A DNA stretch of 64,000 bases from Sphagnum magellanicum. Its lineage: Eukaryota; Streptophyta; Sphagnopsida; Sphagnales; Sphagnaceae. Shown here piece after piece: positions 11,794-23,580 of this stretch. The stretch lies in assembly GCA_021904315.1 (NCBI GenBank), contig CM038912.1:3249061-3313060 (forward strand). The letters run 5' to 3'. Both the position numbers and the translations under genes were made by a program. How positions within the stretch are numbered: the first letter of the stretch is position 1; every line of letters starts with the position of its first letter. The notes under the pieces are model-generated. The model did no database searches, was not told the DNA's origin, and saw only the letters and a program-made list of their open reading frames with translations.

Positions 11794-14700
11794 TCAAGGA
11801 GGTGGTCTGCGGCGTCTTGGAGCTACATCATCATCTCCCTCTCGACTGATGGTATACTTTGAGTTGCCTCCCATTTTTCCACCATCTCTACCACTTTGGT
11901 GGGTCTCTTTTGCCCTCAATCCCTCATCATCACGCTCTCCTCCATCTCTCCAAGCACTTGCACCTATTCTTCGATCTCTAGCATCTCTGTCATTTCCAGC
12001 CCTTAAGGTTTCTACATTGTGCTCCCCTCCTTTACCCAATAACTCTTCTCTTCTTGTCCCATGTGCACCTCTTTCTCGTTCTCCAGGTTCTTCACCTGTC
12101 AATCTTCTCAAGTCACTGGCTCTGTCTGCTGATCTTCCTCGAGAACTATGTGGAGATTGTTCTTGAGTAGACTGTGGTCCTGACAGTGCATTTTGCTTGT
12201 GCTGCCTACCTGTTGGCGATATATGGCAAATGCCTGCCAGTAATTGCCGATCACGGTCATCCATTAAGGCTGAACCATGCACCACATGTGGGGAAGTCCT
12301 GTGGGGAGGTGTGCGCATGTGAGGAACAGGTCTTTCCCGTTCCCAATCCAGTTCTCTGTCTTTCTCTCGTTCCCAAAGGTGATCTGTTTCTCTTTTATCA
12401 CTCACCCGCTTCAGACCAGCTGGTGGCGACCGCTGACTGCGAGGTGGGGGTGGTGGCAAGGGTAATCTAGGTGGAGGTAGCACTGACTGGCCCAAGGGAG
12501 AATCTGTCTTTTCTGAATGGCTTTCAGGCCAGGTGTTTGATTTACTCTCAAGAGGCCTGTGGTCACTGATGGGTGAATCGCTCTGCTTTTTTGGCTGGGG
12601 TGATACAGGAACAAAAGGGTCCCCAATGCTACTGGTTAGAGGCTTGGGTGACATGTGCACATGTGGAGACCTAGATCTAGACCTTGAGTGAGAATGTGGC
12701 CTCCGAACAGGAGAGATTCTACTGTGTCGACCAGATGGGGGAGATGGACTTCTAGCTCTCTGGCCCCACTTATCAGCATGCCTACTTCCTGGCCTATCTG
12801 AAGAACTTTCTGTCATTGGTTCTTCTACCTGAGAGGTGAAACGACCACCAAACCTGTTGAAGCCCCGACCTCGAGCTGAAGTGCCTCTTCCTGCCATATT
12901 TGCACTTATTCCCGGTCCAACACCCATGCCAATGCTTGAACCTATGCCCATACTCCTCCGGCCCCGTAAACCAATGCTGACTCCTCTCATGTTGTCCCGA
13001 AGACCCATGGCTCCTACTCCATGCATAGCCACATTGGGTCCCCCACCTTCCTTGCCTCCCATACTGAACAGAGTGCTTGCACGACCTCCACGACCAGCTG
13101 GGCCGAAGGGCCGTGTCACACCTCGAATGGGGGCTGCAGCTGGGCCCCCTGCCTTAATGATCGTGCCATCTGGAGCCACAACAAAACCACTGCTCTCTAC
13201 TTTTGCAGCAGCCACTGCTGCTGCATTTGTTGGCCCACGAGGACTGAAACCTGGTTCAGGAAAGTGACTTGGGGGAGAGAGATGTCCATTTGGACCCATT
13301 CTCCAAGGCGTGGGAGGCCCACTAGGACTATCAAACCAAGAGTCAGGTCTGCCTCGACCACTGGACAAGTCCACAGAACCTCGCCTTCCTCTACCATGTC
13401 CTATTTCACGGGATAAATGCCTTGGACCCAATTCAAAACCATCATCCACTCTGCAAGCACAGGCACAAATCTTCCTTCAGCTTTGTTCACAGCACACAGA
13501 TAAAATTTGAAAACAATGCAACATACCTAGATCCACAGTTGAAAGAAGTTGCCACCATTGACAGATCACAACACTTGAGGAAACTTGCCTGCGACTATGC
13601 AATTGATGATCCCGACTCCATGCTGAGTCTGACCTCGCCCTTTCTGCTGGTGGATCATTTCTCACCAATGATCCCCTTCCAGGCCCTGCACTGAACTGGC
13701 TAGTCATTATTCGGCTATTGTTGCTGCTCATACTTGCACCCCGCCCTGTGAGATTGGCCCACTGTGGTTCACCTCGTCCACCTCTCCCAGAACCTTCTTT
13801 TACTGCCTGTAAAGCATATTCTTTTTTCTCAAAACTGTCAGGTGGCTGATCCCAGCCTGATGATTTGACTCGGCCAAGAACTTCAGAACACCTACCAGAT
13901 ATCTCTGACTTTACCATCATCTTTTCTTCATGCATGATGGCATGCCAATCCTCTTTGTTGTCCATCATCTCATACCTCTCCATTGACCTCCCTCTATCCC
14001 AACCACTGCTGCAATTGTAGATTTCATGGTGCTCCTGCTAAATTTACAATGGCAAGCAAATTCAGTAAACCTTAATCAGGGTGGCTATCAAAGACCAGCA
14101 AACAGGCTTAAAACCTGAGTTGCGTCCAACGCTTGTTAAATAATAAATACAGAAGTCAATGTCAGCAAAGAATCAACCCCATAATGAAGTGCCCATTCCC
14201 AGTCCATACCTCTCCATTTGAAGCCAGGGTTTCATCTGCATATGATCTTGAGGGAATCTTCAGTTCTGATGTAGGAAAAAGTCTATTTGCATCTGCAGTT
14301 GACCCTTGTGTGCTACTGCCATTACAATCCATGCTGCTCCCACACACTACCTTGCTCAAGAGACCACCTTCAGGATTTAGCTTTGTGCTATATTTCTTTT
14401 CATCTCCTTGACTTCCAGGAACTGCAGCATGAGACCTTGCTGTTGGTCCCAATGAAGCCCTTGACAAATCTGCTGGACCCTCTACTGCCACATCAACAGC
14501 TTGCAACCTGCTCTCAGCATGCATACCACTCAAATGCCGACTCTCATCAGCCTCAGGTTCAAAATCATCCCTACAATCAGAGTCACCATAATCAACATGC
14601 TCTGCCTCGAGCTCCTCAACTGCTGAGGAAGAGGTTCTTCCATGGGGAGAGGATGGCAACCCTTCCCCATCTGAAAATCTTCTGCTCTCCATAACCACAT

Positions 14701-17515
14701 CATCTGAAGGCCCCACCTTCTCAAGATCAGGTGAGGGTTCTTTACTACAACCACCAGACTTAGCAAACTCCTTATCAGAATAAGTGGGAGAGGTACTTGT
14801 TTCCATGCAGACATCATTATCCACCTTCTGACAAACAGTTACTCTCCCTCCCTGATATTTAGCTGCTCCTGCAGAATTTGGGATATCTGTATTGTCAGCC
14901 AATGTACCTGCACCCATAACTGGTTCTTCATTTGCAAAGCTGCTGGCTTCCAAGCCCGAAGCCTTCCTCTCTTCCAGCTCCTCAGCTCTGTTCACCTCAG
15001 CGGATGTTTTTGTCAGTAAAACATTTTCTGGACTATTAAGAGTCACTCCATGAACCCCAGGCTGTCCAGTCACCTTTGTGACTGCCAACTGCTCTGCATG
15101 ATGTCCAATGACCTGAGTTTCCAGAACTTCTCCATCTCTTCCTGCACAAGCAGTTGTATCACTTGTGCCAGTACCATCCTGTGTTGTATCTGGAGCACAC
15201 CACTGCTCTGACCTCCCTTTTTCAAGAAGAGGGTCCAAGTCCTCACAGCCATCCAGGTGACCACTTTGATGGTCACCTTGCACTTCCTGATTGCCCTGCC
15301 TAGATTCTCCAACAGTTTCTGCTGTGACCCTGAACTTCAACTCCATATCACAAGTCATATCCTCCTCTGTCGGCCTTTCCCACTCTGCATAGTCCATATT
15401 CAAATCCCAGTGAAGACGATCATCTCGAGTTCGACTGCTTTGTCTAGAGGTTGATACAGTGCCAGTAATTGTGTTCTCAAGCTCACCCACTGTTGATTCA
15501 TTCTCAGGAAAATTGCCACACTCATCTCTAGCACCACCCACATCAGTATCCTTGTCAGTTGCAACTATACTAGTAGAGCCTTCCTCATCAGCTCGTAGGT
15601 CATTACGGAGGGGACCATTCCTATCATCCCGATGAGAACCCTCCACAGAAGGATCACTACAAGAAAAGTCACCACCTTTGGCAGCTTCCTGGACTGCCTG
15701 CCCTAATTTTAATCCCAAATCCTTAGTGTCAGACAGTCTTGATCTAGGTGATAGACCATCAGCATGCACCTCCCATCCACTGCTAGTCTTAGCTTGCCTT
15801 TCCCCACTACAGGCATCTGTGTCACCTTCCAAAGCTGTCAAAACTTCTGGCTGTTGTAAATCTACTGCTGAAACCACTTGACTGCTTTCATCTTGTGTGA
15901 ACTTGTTGGCAGTACACATGTACTGGTCATTAACATCTCTATTTCTCTTGCTGGACTCATATTTTTCTTTCAGCTTGCCAGCGCTGTCATCATCCATGTC
16001 ATCCAACATACTGCACTGAGTACCTTCAGTCACAACCTTAATGATGTCATGGCCTACATCTGTCATCTTTCCCTTTGAATCAACAATGTTTCCTGGGGCC
16101 ATTACTTTGCAGGCACCCATGACTTCATCATCATTGATGTGTCTGGAATGAGAATCTTGAACATTTTCCCTCTCATCTACTTTGAGATGGTGTCTTTCTG
16201 CTTCATATTCCCCAGATCTAACATCACTGGCAACAGCGTCCCCATTTGACGGACCCTTTGATTCCAGTTGTACCTCCTCAACTATTTCAGCATCTTTGAG
16301 ATCCTGAGCCACTTTTGGTTTAGCAGTGGCTTCAGATCTATCCTTGGCTGTCGACATCTCTAGGTGGGCTCTTGGAGATGCCATTTTGAGGGGTGGTGAG
16401 GGTGAACGGGCAACCTCCAACTGTATCCTGCGCTTCTTTATGGGAACAGTTGCTGCTGCATCACTAAAGCGCCTACCCAGAAGAGGCACTTCCAACTGCA
16501 AACAGGACAAGGAACCAGCTATGAGAAACCTCCAGTTTTAAAGAACAAACAATGAAACCCAAATGAAATAAACAAACTTGGGGGCATGCTGTGACATATC
16601 AGGAAAGGCAGAACTGCTTCAAGGGATACAATGCACAACTCAACTTATGCATTAACTCTGCCTGAGAGCGACAGCTCCTGATTTGTTCTCAGAAAGTTGG
16701 TATACAAACCTTGCTCTGATCTACAACTGGTGTCTCAGACTTGGGTCCACATTGTTGCACTGCCTGTCCATCCGTTTCATCTTTGCTACTTTTGGTGGGT
16801 CCCTGCTCCACAATTTCACATTTGGTTGATACAACACCATTGGTAAGGGCACTGCGCAATCTCTTTGTTCCACGAATGAACTGATCAGCTTTGGTCATCC
16901 GTCTTGAACTCCTAGAATTGTTGTTCAACAATGCCATGTCCTTTGACCCTAAGGTAGCCCCAGTCACACTTCCACTGGCACCACCACAAATATGGCAAAC
17001 GGCTAATTCTGAACCCTGCATAGGATGCCCCCTTTGTGATGCTTCGCTTATTGCAGCTGTCACACAGCTTGGATGAGCAGCAGATGGCCCATTGCACAAA
17101 CAAGGTTGACTCTGTCCATATGAACCCAAACAAGCTATACCTTCAGTGCCAAGATGAAATGTGTGATTCAGCTGGAATGATCCACAATCAGCAGCACAGA
17201 ACAACATCCAAATCAAGCTTGCACACTGCAACACATATATACAACTAGAATAGGCTCCTGTCTACATTCTGACAGTTCAGTCACAACCACCAGCATCAGA
17301 GGAGGTATAGGCCAGAATCATGGCATGCTTGGCAAAGACAATTAGCATGCAATCTTCCAGGTTTCCATCAAGCCAGGGCAAGTTGCAAGTACCAGGGCTT
17401 CAAGATCTTCGTTATCTTCACATCCACAAATGCAACAGACAGGCTCACTGCCTTCCTTCTCTTTGACTTTCTCATCAGTCCAAAGATTGTCTAGCTGCAC
17501 ACTCCAAAGATTTTC
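11794..17515 (-). CDS. Large Ser/Gly/Arg/Pro-rich nuclear-type protein (3' part of PHD locus or separate gene)
   Basis: Exons read on the - strand are 17515-17393 (tentative), 17225-16710, 16495-14210, 14034-13527 and 13448-11794 (stop TGA 11796-11794). Phases match throughout, including a phase-1 junction with a NAGNAG acceptor before the last exon. Together they encode roughly 1,700 residues. Visible blocks are: Cys-rich segments (CCICGCEDNED; CLCNGPS; CHICGG), a conserved-looking basic block RRFSDAAATVPIKKRRI, a WDLNMDYAEWERP block containing an EAR-like DLN, a long acidic/Ser region, and RGG-like and SR-like runs. The last exon also has FVVAPDGTIIKAGG, Gly/Met-rich repeats, RSRSRSPHVHMSP, and a mixed-charge Arg/Asp/Glu tail. 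Low complexity and basic runs suggest a nuclear, RNA- or chromatin-associated scaffold; I do not recognise the family. It may be one gene with the PHD exons upstream: all junctions there are phase 0. Alternatively it may start at its own ATG near 17587 or 17572. Confidence 0.6.
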
Positions 17516-17994
17516 CTGCCAGAGTGCAAAATACATGAGTCCATGATACACACAAGGTTGCCAATTTTCCATGGTCGAATTTAACATCTACCATAGCAGC
17601 TAAGGAGCTTCTTGCCATCATCCGATAATAGCCAGCCAGTGACTGCATCTGGAGGCCATTACCTTCTGGCTGTCGGTTTTCATCTTAACATGTCTCTATG
17701 CAAGGTTCTCTCCTTTGAACTCGAAGTCAAGCAGCTGGCACAACAGGGCACCTGTAACTGCAACCCTCACTACTGTATTGATGCTGTGACAGTTCCAGCT
17801 ACAATCAGCTTTGGCTCTCAGGAATCTGAGAAAGAGGCAAGGTGTCCATACAACCATGAATCCACCAATTTGATCCCACAAACCCTCTTTCCACAACTGT
17901 TTCTATTGGGCAAACCAAAGAGGAAAAACACCAGATGTCCTGGATCAAGCTCCTTCTTGTTCCCAAAAGAAGAACTGTGATAATGAAGCTGTAA

Positions 17995-19942
17995 TTATGC
18001 ATGTGTGGCTGCTTCTGGGGAGAAGTCTCCACTACTTCTAAGCAGACCTTGATCCCTGTCCATTTCAATATATGTGCCTGTCCCCAAATTGGTGTTTTCC
18101 TGCAGAAGCTTTCTGCACACTAGACTCCATTACTGCAGAGAGTGTTCCCTGCAATTGTCCTGTTAAACAAACCGCGCTCAGAGTCTCACCACAGCTGTGG
18201 TCGTAGATTCCTGGGACTAACCTGTTCCTCCAATCTGATGACAATAACTTCCTCCCTCTGCGCTCTGTGACATGCTGAGCAAACATAATCCGCTGGCATC
18301 TGCAACATAAGAAACCAAACTGAGACTTTAGGCTTCAACTCTTTTTCTTTCTTCTTTTCTTTTCTGCATCTTTCTATCAGCATCTCAACTTACCTTTACA
18401 GATCCTCTTTACCTGCTTTCTTTCCAAACCCAACCAAGGCATCTCCTTACAAAGAAGGAGCTCCTTGGTAGTTTCCAAGCTTCATTATCATCATCACTGG
18501 CTCAATGCCTTCCTGTAATCATCAGTGCAAAAGTTTCATGTGTGCCTGCCCCATCCTTTTGCTGATGAGCTTGTTCCAACAACACCCAAAAGGGAAACTA
18601 TAGAATTGTTTTTCTATCTTCCCAACACTCTTTGTCAAAATCTGAAGGCCATTCAACTCGCCATCCAAATATATTTTCCCATGGAAACAAGAGAGATTCT
18701 GTGGTCGGTGGAACCAGCAAATTAGCAGCCACCTCTTTGGCTCCTTTACAGGAGGAGCTTGCTCCTAGCAGCACAGGAAATGAGCAAGCGAGAAACCTTG
18801 TCTGATGGAATTGACAAGACCTCAAAGAACCAAAAGTCCAGATGTAAAAAGCCTGCAGAATTTCGAGAAACAGAACGCATATATTCCTGGACAAAGGAAT
18901 GGAAATCCGAATGGAAACAGGCAGGTGTTGCTCTCCCAGTTATTTTTTTTCAATGAAGGAGACGAAGGTAGAAGAAACATGAAGTGGGAATAATGACCTG
19001 CTTGCCACTGCGAAACCCATGGCATTCAGCATGTTCCAATGCTCCACAGCGCTCACAAGCTATCATCGAGCCGCGGCTACGATTCTTGCCACACAGACAG
19101 TCCACCTTTTTCCCTTGCTTCATCTCAACAACTGAGCAGGGATGCTTCAACCCTCGTTCCCTTCCTCGTTTCCGACCAAGTGTTGCACTTGCCTGTTGCT
19201 GCTGCTGCTGCTCCCGCAGAAGAGCTTCAATACCCCCATGTTTCCGCCAGCTCTCAAAGGCCATGCTCCTCAGAAACATTACTGCACGATCAACCGCTTG
19301 ATCCTCTGCTCCTGTCCTCAACCCTTCCTCATCCACAGACGATCCTTGTTGCTCATGGAATGACATAGCTCGCAACCGACCGTTCTCCAAGCGGCACAGC
19401 GCCACTGCATACCTGGGACCACTGAGCTGCTTCTGCCTCACACATACATAGGATCTGATGTTGATTTGGATGCTCCCCTGGGAATCAGTCTTACCAGGAA
19501 ATGCTCCCAGCGACATGATTGTAGTTGCTCCTCCTCCTCCTTCCGTCCGACCAATCGTGGATCCAACTGTCGTTGATCCATCACTTCGTGCCACCACCTC
19601 CTCGAGTCCACCACCGGGCGGCTCGTTGAACAGAAACGTTCGAAACGCCGACAAACTATCCGTCGCCATTACAAACCGCAGCGTCTTGCTCTGCGCTTCT
19701 AGATCATCCCATCCCTTGCACTCGAACTTCCTGCTCCGTGTTACCTCCTCCCGTTGCTGCTGTTGTTTGCCATCCAACGGCCGACACTCCACCACAAACG
19801 CATACTTGCCACTACTTTCCGTCAATTTCTTCACCGATATCATCTCCACCGCCATAGGCAGCAGGACAGGAGAGCTTCCTGCCTTTCCGCCACTAGTCCG
19901 GAAACCCCTACAAGAGCTCCAGTGCTCCTCCTCCTCCTTCAA
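17995..19942 (-). CDS. PHD-finger protein (5' part of locus)
   Basis: Exon 1 runs 19942-18998 and exon 2 18299-18222, joined in phase 0. Two in-frame ATGs are possible: 19942 (KEEEEHWSS...) and 19855 (MAVEMISVKKL), the second fitting a compact domain start. Exon 1 encodes a globular-looking N-terminal domain, a polyQ stretch near residue 255, a basic run and the first half of a PHD finger. The zinc ligands, numbered from the ATG at 19942, are C282, C284, C296, C299, H304, C307 and, from exon 2, C322 and C325, a complete C4HC3 set split by the intron. PHD fingers usually read histone H3 tails, so a chromatin role is likely. A candidate third exon, 18099-17995, would end the protein at about 375 residues with a TAA. 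Otherwise exon 2 may splice to 17515 and into the large downstream coding region. I do not recognise the N-terminal domain. Confidence 0.65.
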
Positions 19943-21300
19943 CTAGTCTGCCTGCCAACAACCAACCATCAAACCCGTCCCAACTTCTTCTTCTTCTTCT
20001 TCTAAGCAAAACATGCTAGCATCACTCCACCACCCATCATCGCTTTCTTTCTTTTCTTTTTTTTTTCCTCTCTCTTTTCTCAACACACTACCGCATCATC
20101 ATCTGCTGCTTTGTTCTTCTTGCTACCATGGAATAGGATCACAAACACATCACCAAAAACACCCCCTGCCATCATCTTGCATTTCCGATACCTTTAGATT
20201 CCCGCAAAGCCTTGTTTCCTTCCTGCTCTTTCCTGTCTGTACGTACCAACCTTAAGCTTCCAATCCGCGAAATTCTTTCCCTGTCGTACCTATCCAAATC
20301 TGCTGCTCCTCGTCGTGCTTCTCCTGCTCCTCCTGCTACTAATTGAAAACAAGGGCCTGCAGTGTCTCGCCGTTCTTCTGTCCTGTTCTCCTAAGATACG
20401 CAACGAGAAGAGCTGGAAAAAAAAATAATTCTGAAAGCACAGGCGATGGGTAGGTTTTTCTGCCGTTTTCTTATAGATGCAGAAGCGCGTCACTTGCTAA
20501 GTAGTACAAATCGCGGCGGCCATGGATGCGCGTTGTTGCCATGCAAGAGAGCAGAAACCGGAAGTGCTGATGCGCGCGACTTCTTCGCTTCTGCAAAAAA
20601 GAGTGTGAGCGCCTGTTGAACAACAGGCAGGCAGGCAGGCAGGAAGGAGCTGCTACAAACCCTAGCGTTTTTTTTAATTCCCCTACCCGCTGCCCGCAAC
20701 GTACTACCGATTGTCTCATTCATCTTTTTCTTCGTCTTAGTCGTAGTTTTTCTGTCGCTTCCATCTTTTCGTCTATTTCTTCTTTTGTCTTACTCATTGA
20801 CTTTTATCACATGCCAGGATCAGAACAGATCTTTACGAATCCCACTTTCAACGAATTCCTTCCTTTAAACATTAAAGAAATCTAGATCATATCGGTACCG
20901 ATGGTTTTTGGTTACTTTAGTAGAAAAGAATTAATCACCTGCCCCTAGTTTTCTCTGCCCGTCCTCTGCCCATTTCTAACTTCTAGGAAAGCCATTATTA
21001 TCCGGGCAGTCAAATTTCTGACGTGTCGCAGCATGAAACACTGATTTCTCTCTACCCGTCTTAGAATATCTCATGTCTGCCCATGATAGTTTCTGCCTAG
21101 ACCAGTCTATCTACTACCGTACATACATACATACATACACGTATATACATAAGTACGTGTATACATGTACGTATAGCGTAGATAATATGTATTATATACC
21201 CTGGGGTCAAGGCTTTTTACCTTGCATCCTTGACCGATCTTCTTACCCTTTTTTTTGGTTCACTCTTTTTGCTAAGTAACTTTTGGGCTCGTAAAAATCC
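19943..21300. promoter_or_regulatory. Upstream region of PHD locus
   Basis: The region is 5' to the - strand PHD gene. It is pyrimidine-rich on the + strand (GAA-rich on the sense strand, e.g. CTT repeats 19988-20004), as seen in many plant leaders. A short GGCA repeat lies at 20625-20645 and a CATA repeat at 21119-21140. No defined promoter element was located; assignment is by position. Confidence 0.35.
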
Positions 21301-22163
21301 CAAACAAATCACCATGTTGAACGAAGCGATGTGGAATTGACTTGATGTGATTGGATGTGCGGATCAAGTAGCGAGTTGGATGTGAGACTTTGTTGAATTT
21401 GCGGACCAATCAAGAAACCTTTAACTCCTTTAATGATATCAACTTGCAAAAAAAGCCCGAGGCAAAAAAAATAAAATTGGATTTCATAAACTCAGCCTTT
21501 CTTCCCAATTAAAAAGAATTAGGTACAAATAAACAGTACAAATTAACTTATTATTAAACATGGATAATGAATATCAATATATTAACAAAAGGTATTTGGT
21601 GAATTATTTTTTTAAAGAAGCAAAATTTGTCGAATTTTTGGGACCAAATGAAAATTACATTGTTCCGTAGTCATTTGGACCAAAGGAGGGAAAAAAAAAA
21701 AAAACTACACTTTTGAATAATCTCTCCCTAATAGATATAGCTGATAAAACCAATTTGGCAAATCCTTGATTTTTTTTACAGGGTTTTTCTTCTAATTTGG
21801 CAACTTGGAATCTGATCTGCAGCTCCCATTTAAAATCTATGATCTTGCAAATGAATTAGTTGGATGTTTCTACAAAAAAAAAATTGCTATGCAAATCAAT
21901 TTCATAATGAATTATGTCTTTGGATTATTTTGAACGAACTAAAAATACTCAAAACTTCTTGCATAAATTCCTTTAGACAAAACCAAAAATAAAATAAAAA
22001 TAAATCTATGTTAGATCATGTTTGAATGGTTGAAGATTTATTTATTATTATTATTCTTTTAAATTTTTTTGGTTATTATTGCATTCTAATAGATAACCCA
22101 ATTCTAAGGACTTTTTAGATACTAAATGAGAAAAAAAAAGAAAGAGAAAATATTTCTTCCTAG
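21301..22163. other. AT-rich spacer
   Basis: The stretch has A- and T-rich runs and no open reading frame of note. No gene or defined repeat was recognised. Confidence 0.5.
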
Positions 22164-22376
22164 TGGTGGATTCACACTTGATGTTAAGTCAGTGTTAAAT
22201 GAAAATCTAGGTGGCATCCTAGGTGGCACCCAATGTTAAATGAGCCATAGCTCATTGTTAAGTGAATGTTAGCTTAATATAAAATTTTCATGGCAACTAA
22301 GTTTAAGTCCTAAATGGCTAGCATGGTGGTAGGGGACTCAACCTTAGAGTCCCTAACACCAAGTGTGAATGCACCT
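22164..22376. mobile_element. MITE copy A (213 bp, PIF/Harbinger-like)
   Basis: The ends form a terminal inverted repeat: TGGTGGATTCACACTTGATG at the left, AGGTGCATTCACACTTGGTG read inward from the right. It is flanked by TAG on the left and TAA on the right, close to the 3-bp TWA duplication of PIF/Harbinger elements. The interior is rich in TTAA-containing motifs and non-coding. It aligns over its whole length with the inverted copy at 22539-22752. Confidence 0.7.
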
Positions 22377-22538
22377 TAATTCAGGTTTGATCCATATTAG
22401 TGAGAATTTATTTATCCTAGTTTAATTATGTTCTTAGTTCGCATTGTTGATTTTCTCATTAGCCATTTAATCAAGGAAACCAAGCAAAGCATTTGCCTGG
22501 CTTTTTAGTAAGATTATTTTCTTACTTCTAGACACTAA

Positions 22539-22752
22539 AGGTGCATTCACACTTGGTGTTATGTACGCTAGTGTTGGGTTCCATAACACCATGCTAGTCA
22601 TTTAGGACTTACACCTACTTACCATGAACATCTTCCGGTAAGTTAGCATTCACTTAACATTAAGCTATCACTCATTTAACATTGGGTGCCACTTAGGATG
22701 CCACCTAGACTTTCATTTGACACTGACTTAAACATCAAGTGTGAATGCACCA
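22539..22752. mobile_element. MITE copy B (214 bp), inverted relative to copy A
   Basis: Terminal inverted repeats AGGTGCATTCACACTTGGTG and TGGTGCATTCACACTTGATG (right end read inward) are flanked by TAA on both sides (22536-22538 and 22753-22755). Its reverse complement matches copy A over the full length with scattered substitutions, so the two copies form a large inverted repeat around a spacer of 162 bp. Confidence 0.75.
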
Positions 22753-22919
22753 TAATTGTTTGATTTGTGTGCTAAGTGATTTTTACAAACCAATCTCTGC
22801 ACCCCAACCCCCCCCCCCCCCAAAATGTTATCATATTTCAGTCTAGTCTGAGGAGTTAGTGTGAATTGTAAGTCATTATTTTGGAACTTCCTAGCACATT
22901 TCCTATTTTAATCCGGTTT

Positions 22920-23580
22920 TTTTTGTCAATTTTGTGATGGAGCCACACTGGCTATCATCCACAAAATGAATTAGCCAAATTTGGCTAAGGAATATGGCAA
23001 AATTTGGTTACAAATCAGAGCTGGACCCTTATTGTCTAAATATGAAGATTCAAGAAATTTTTCGCTTTATAGGGCTTTTCCTCAATTTTGTAATGTACAC
23101 ACTGGCAATCATCCACAAGAGGAATTAGCCAAATTTGGCTATGAGTCACAGCTGGAACTCTAAATATGGAGATTTCACAATTTTTTTTCTTCCATATGAT
23201 TTTTTCTCAGTTTTGTGATGTAGCAATTACTGGCAACCATCTACAAGTGGAATTAGCCAAATTTGGCTACAACTTAGATCTGGAATCCTTTTCCTCCATA
23301 GGATGTTTTTTTCCCTCAATTTTGTGATGAAGCCACACTGCCAAACATCCAAAAGATGAATTAGCCAGAATTGGCTACAGGAATTAGCCAAAATTTTCTA
23401 CAAGTCAGAGCTGGAACCTGTTGTCTAAATGTGAAGATTTCAAAATATTTTTCCTCTGACATATGGCAATTTTGGCCCATTTTTTCCAAGAAAAACTTTC
23501 TATGGGGGGCACTGGGTTGTTTTATTATTGAGACAAGAGTTGAAATGCACCCCCCAAAAAAAACCACTGTTGCTGGTTTG
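22920..23580. repeat. Diverged tandem repeat with 'AATTAGCCAAATTTGGCTA' core
   Basis: Four blocks of roughly 110-155 bp each contain a 'TTTTGTGATGNAGC' phrase and 'CACACTGG...ATC', then the self-complementary core AGCCAAATTTGGCTA, 'CAGAGCTGGAACC', and 'GTCTAAATATGAAGATTT' or variants. Relatives occur near 48105-48260 and 50205-50300, so the family is dispersed. No coding capacity is seen. Confidence 0.65.

Noticed and set aside
11783-13510. Open frames on the + strand (e.g. 11783-12166, 12836-13267)
   Set aside because: They mirror the GC-rich, repetitive coding exon on the - strand, which has consistent splice phases; no domain in the + frames.
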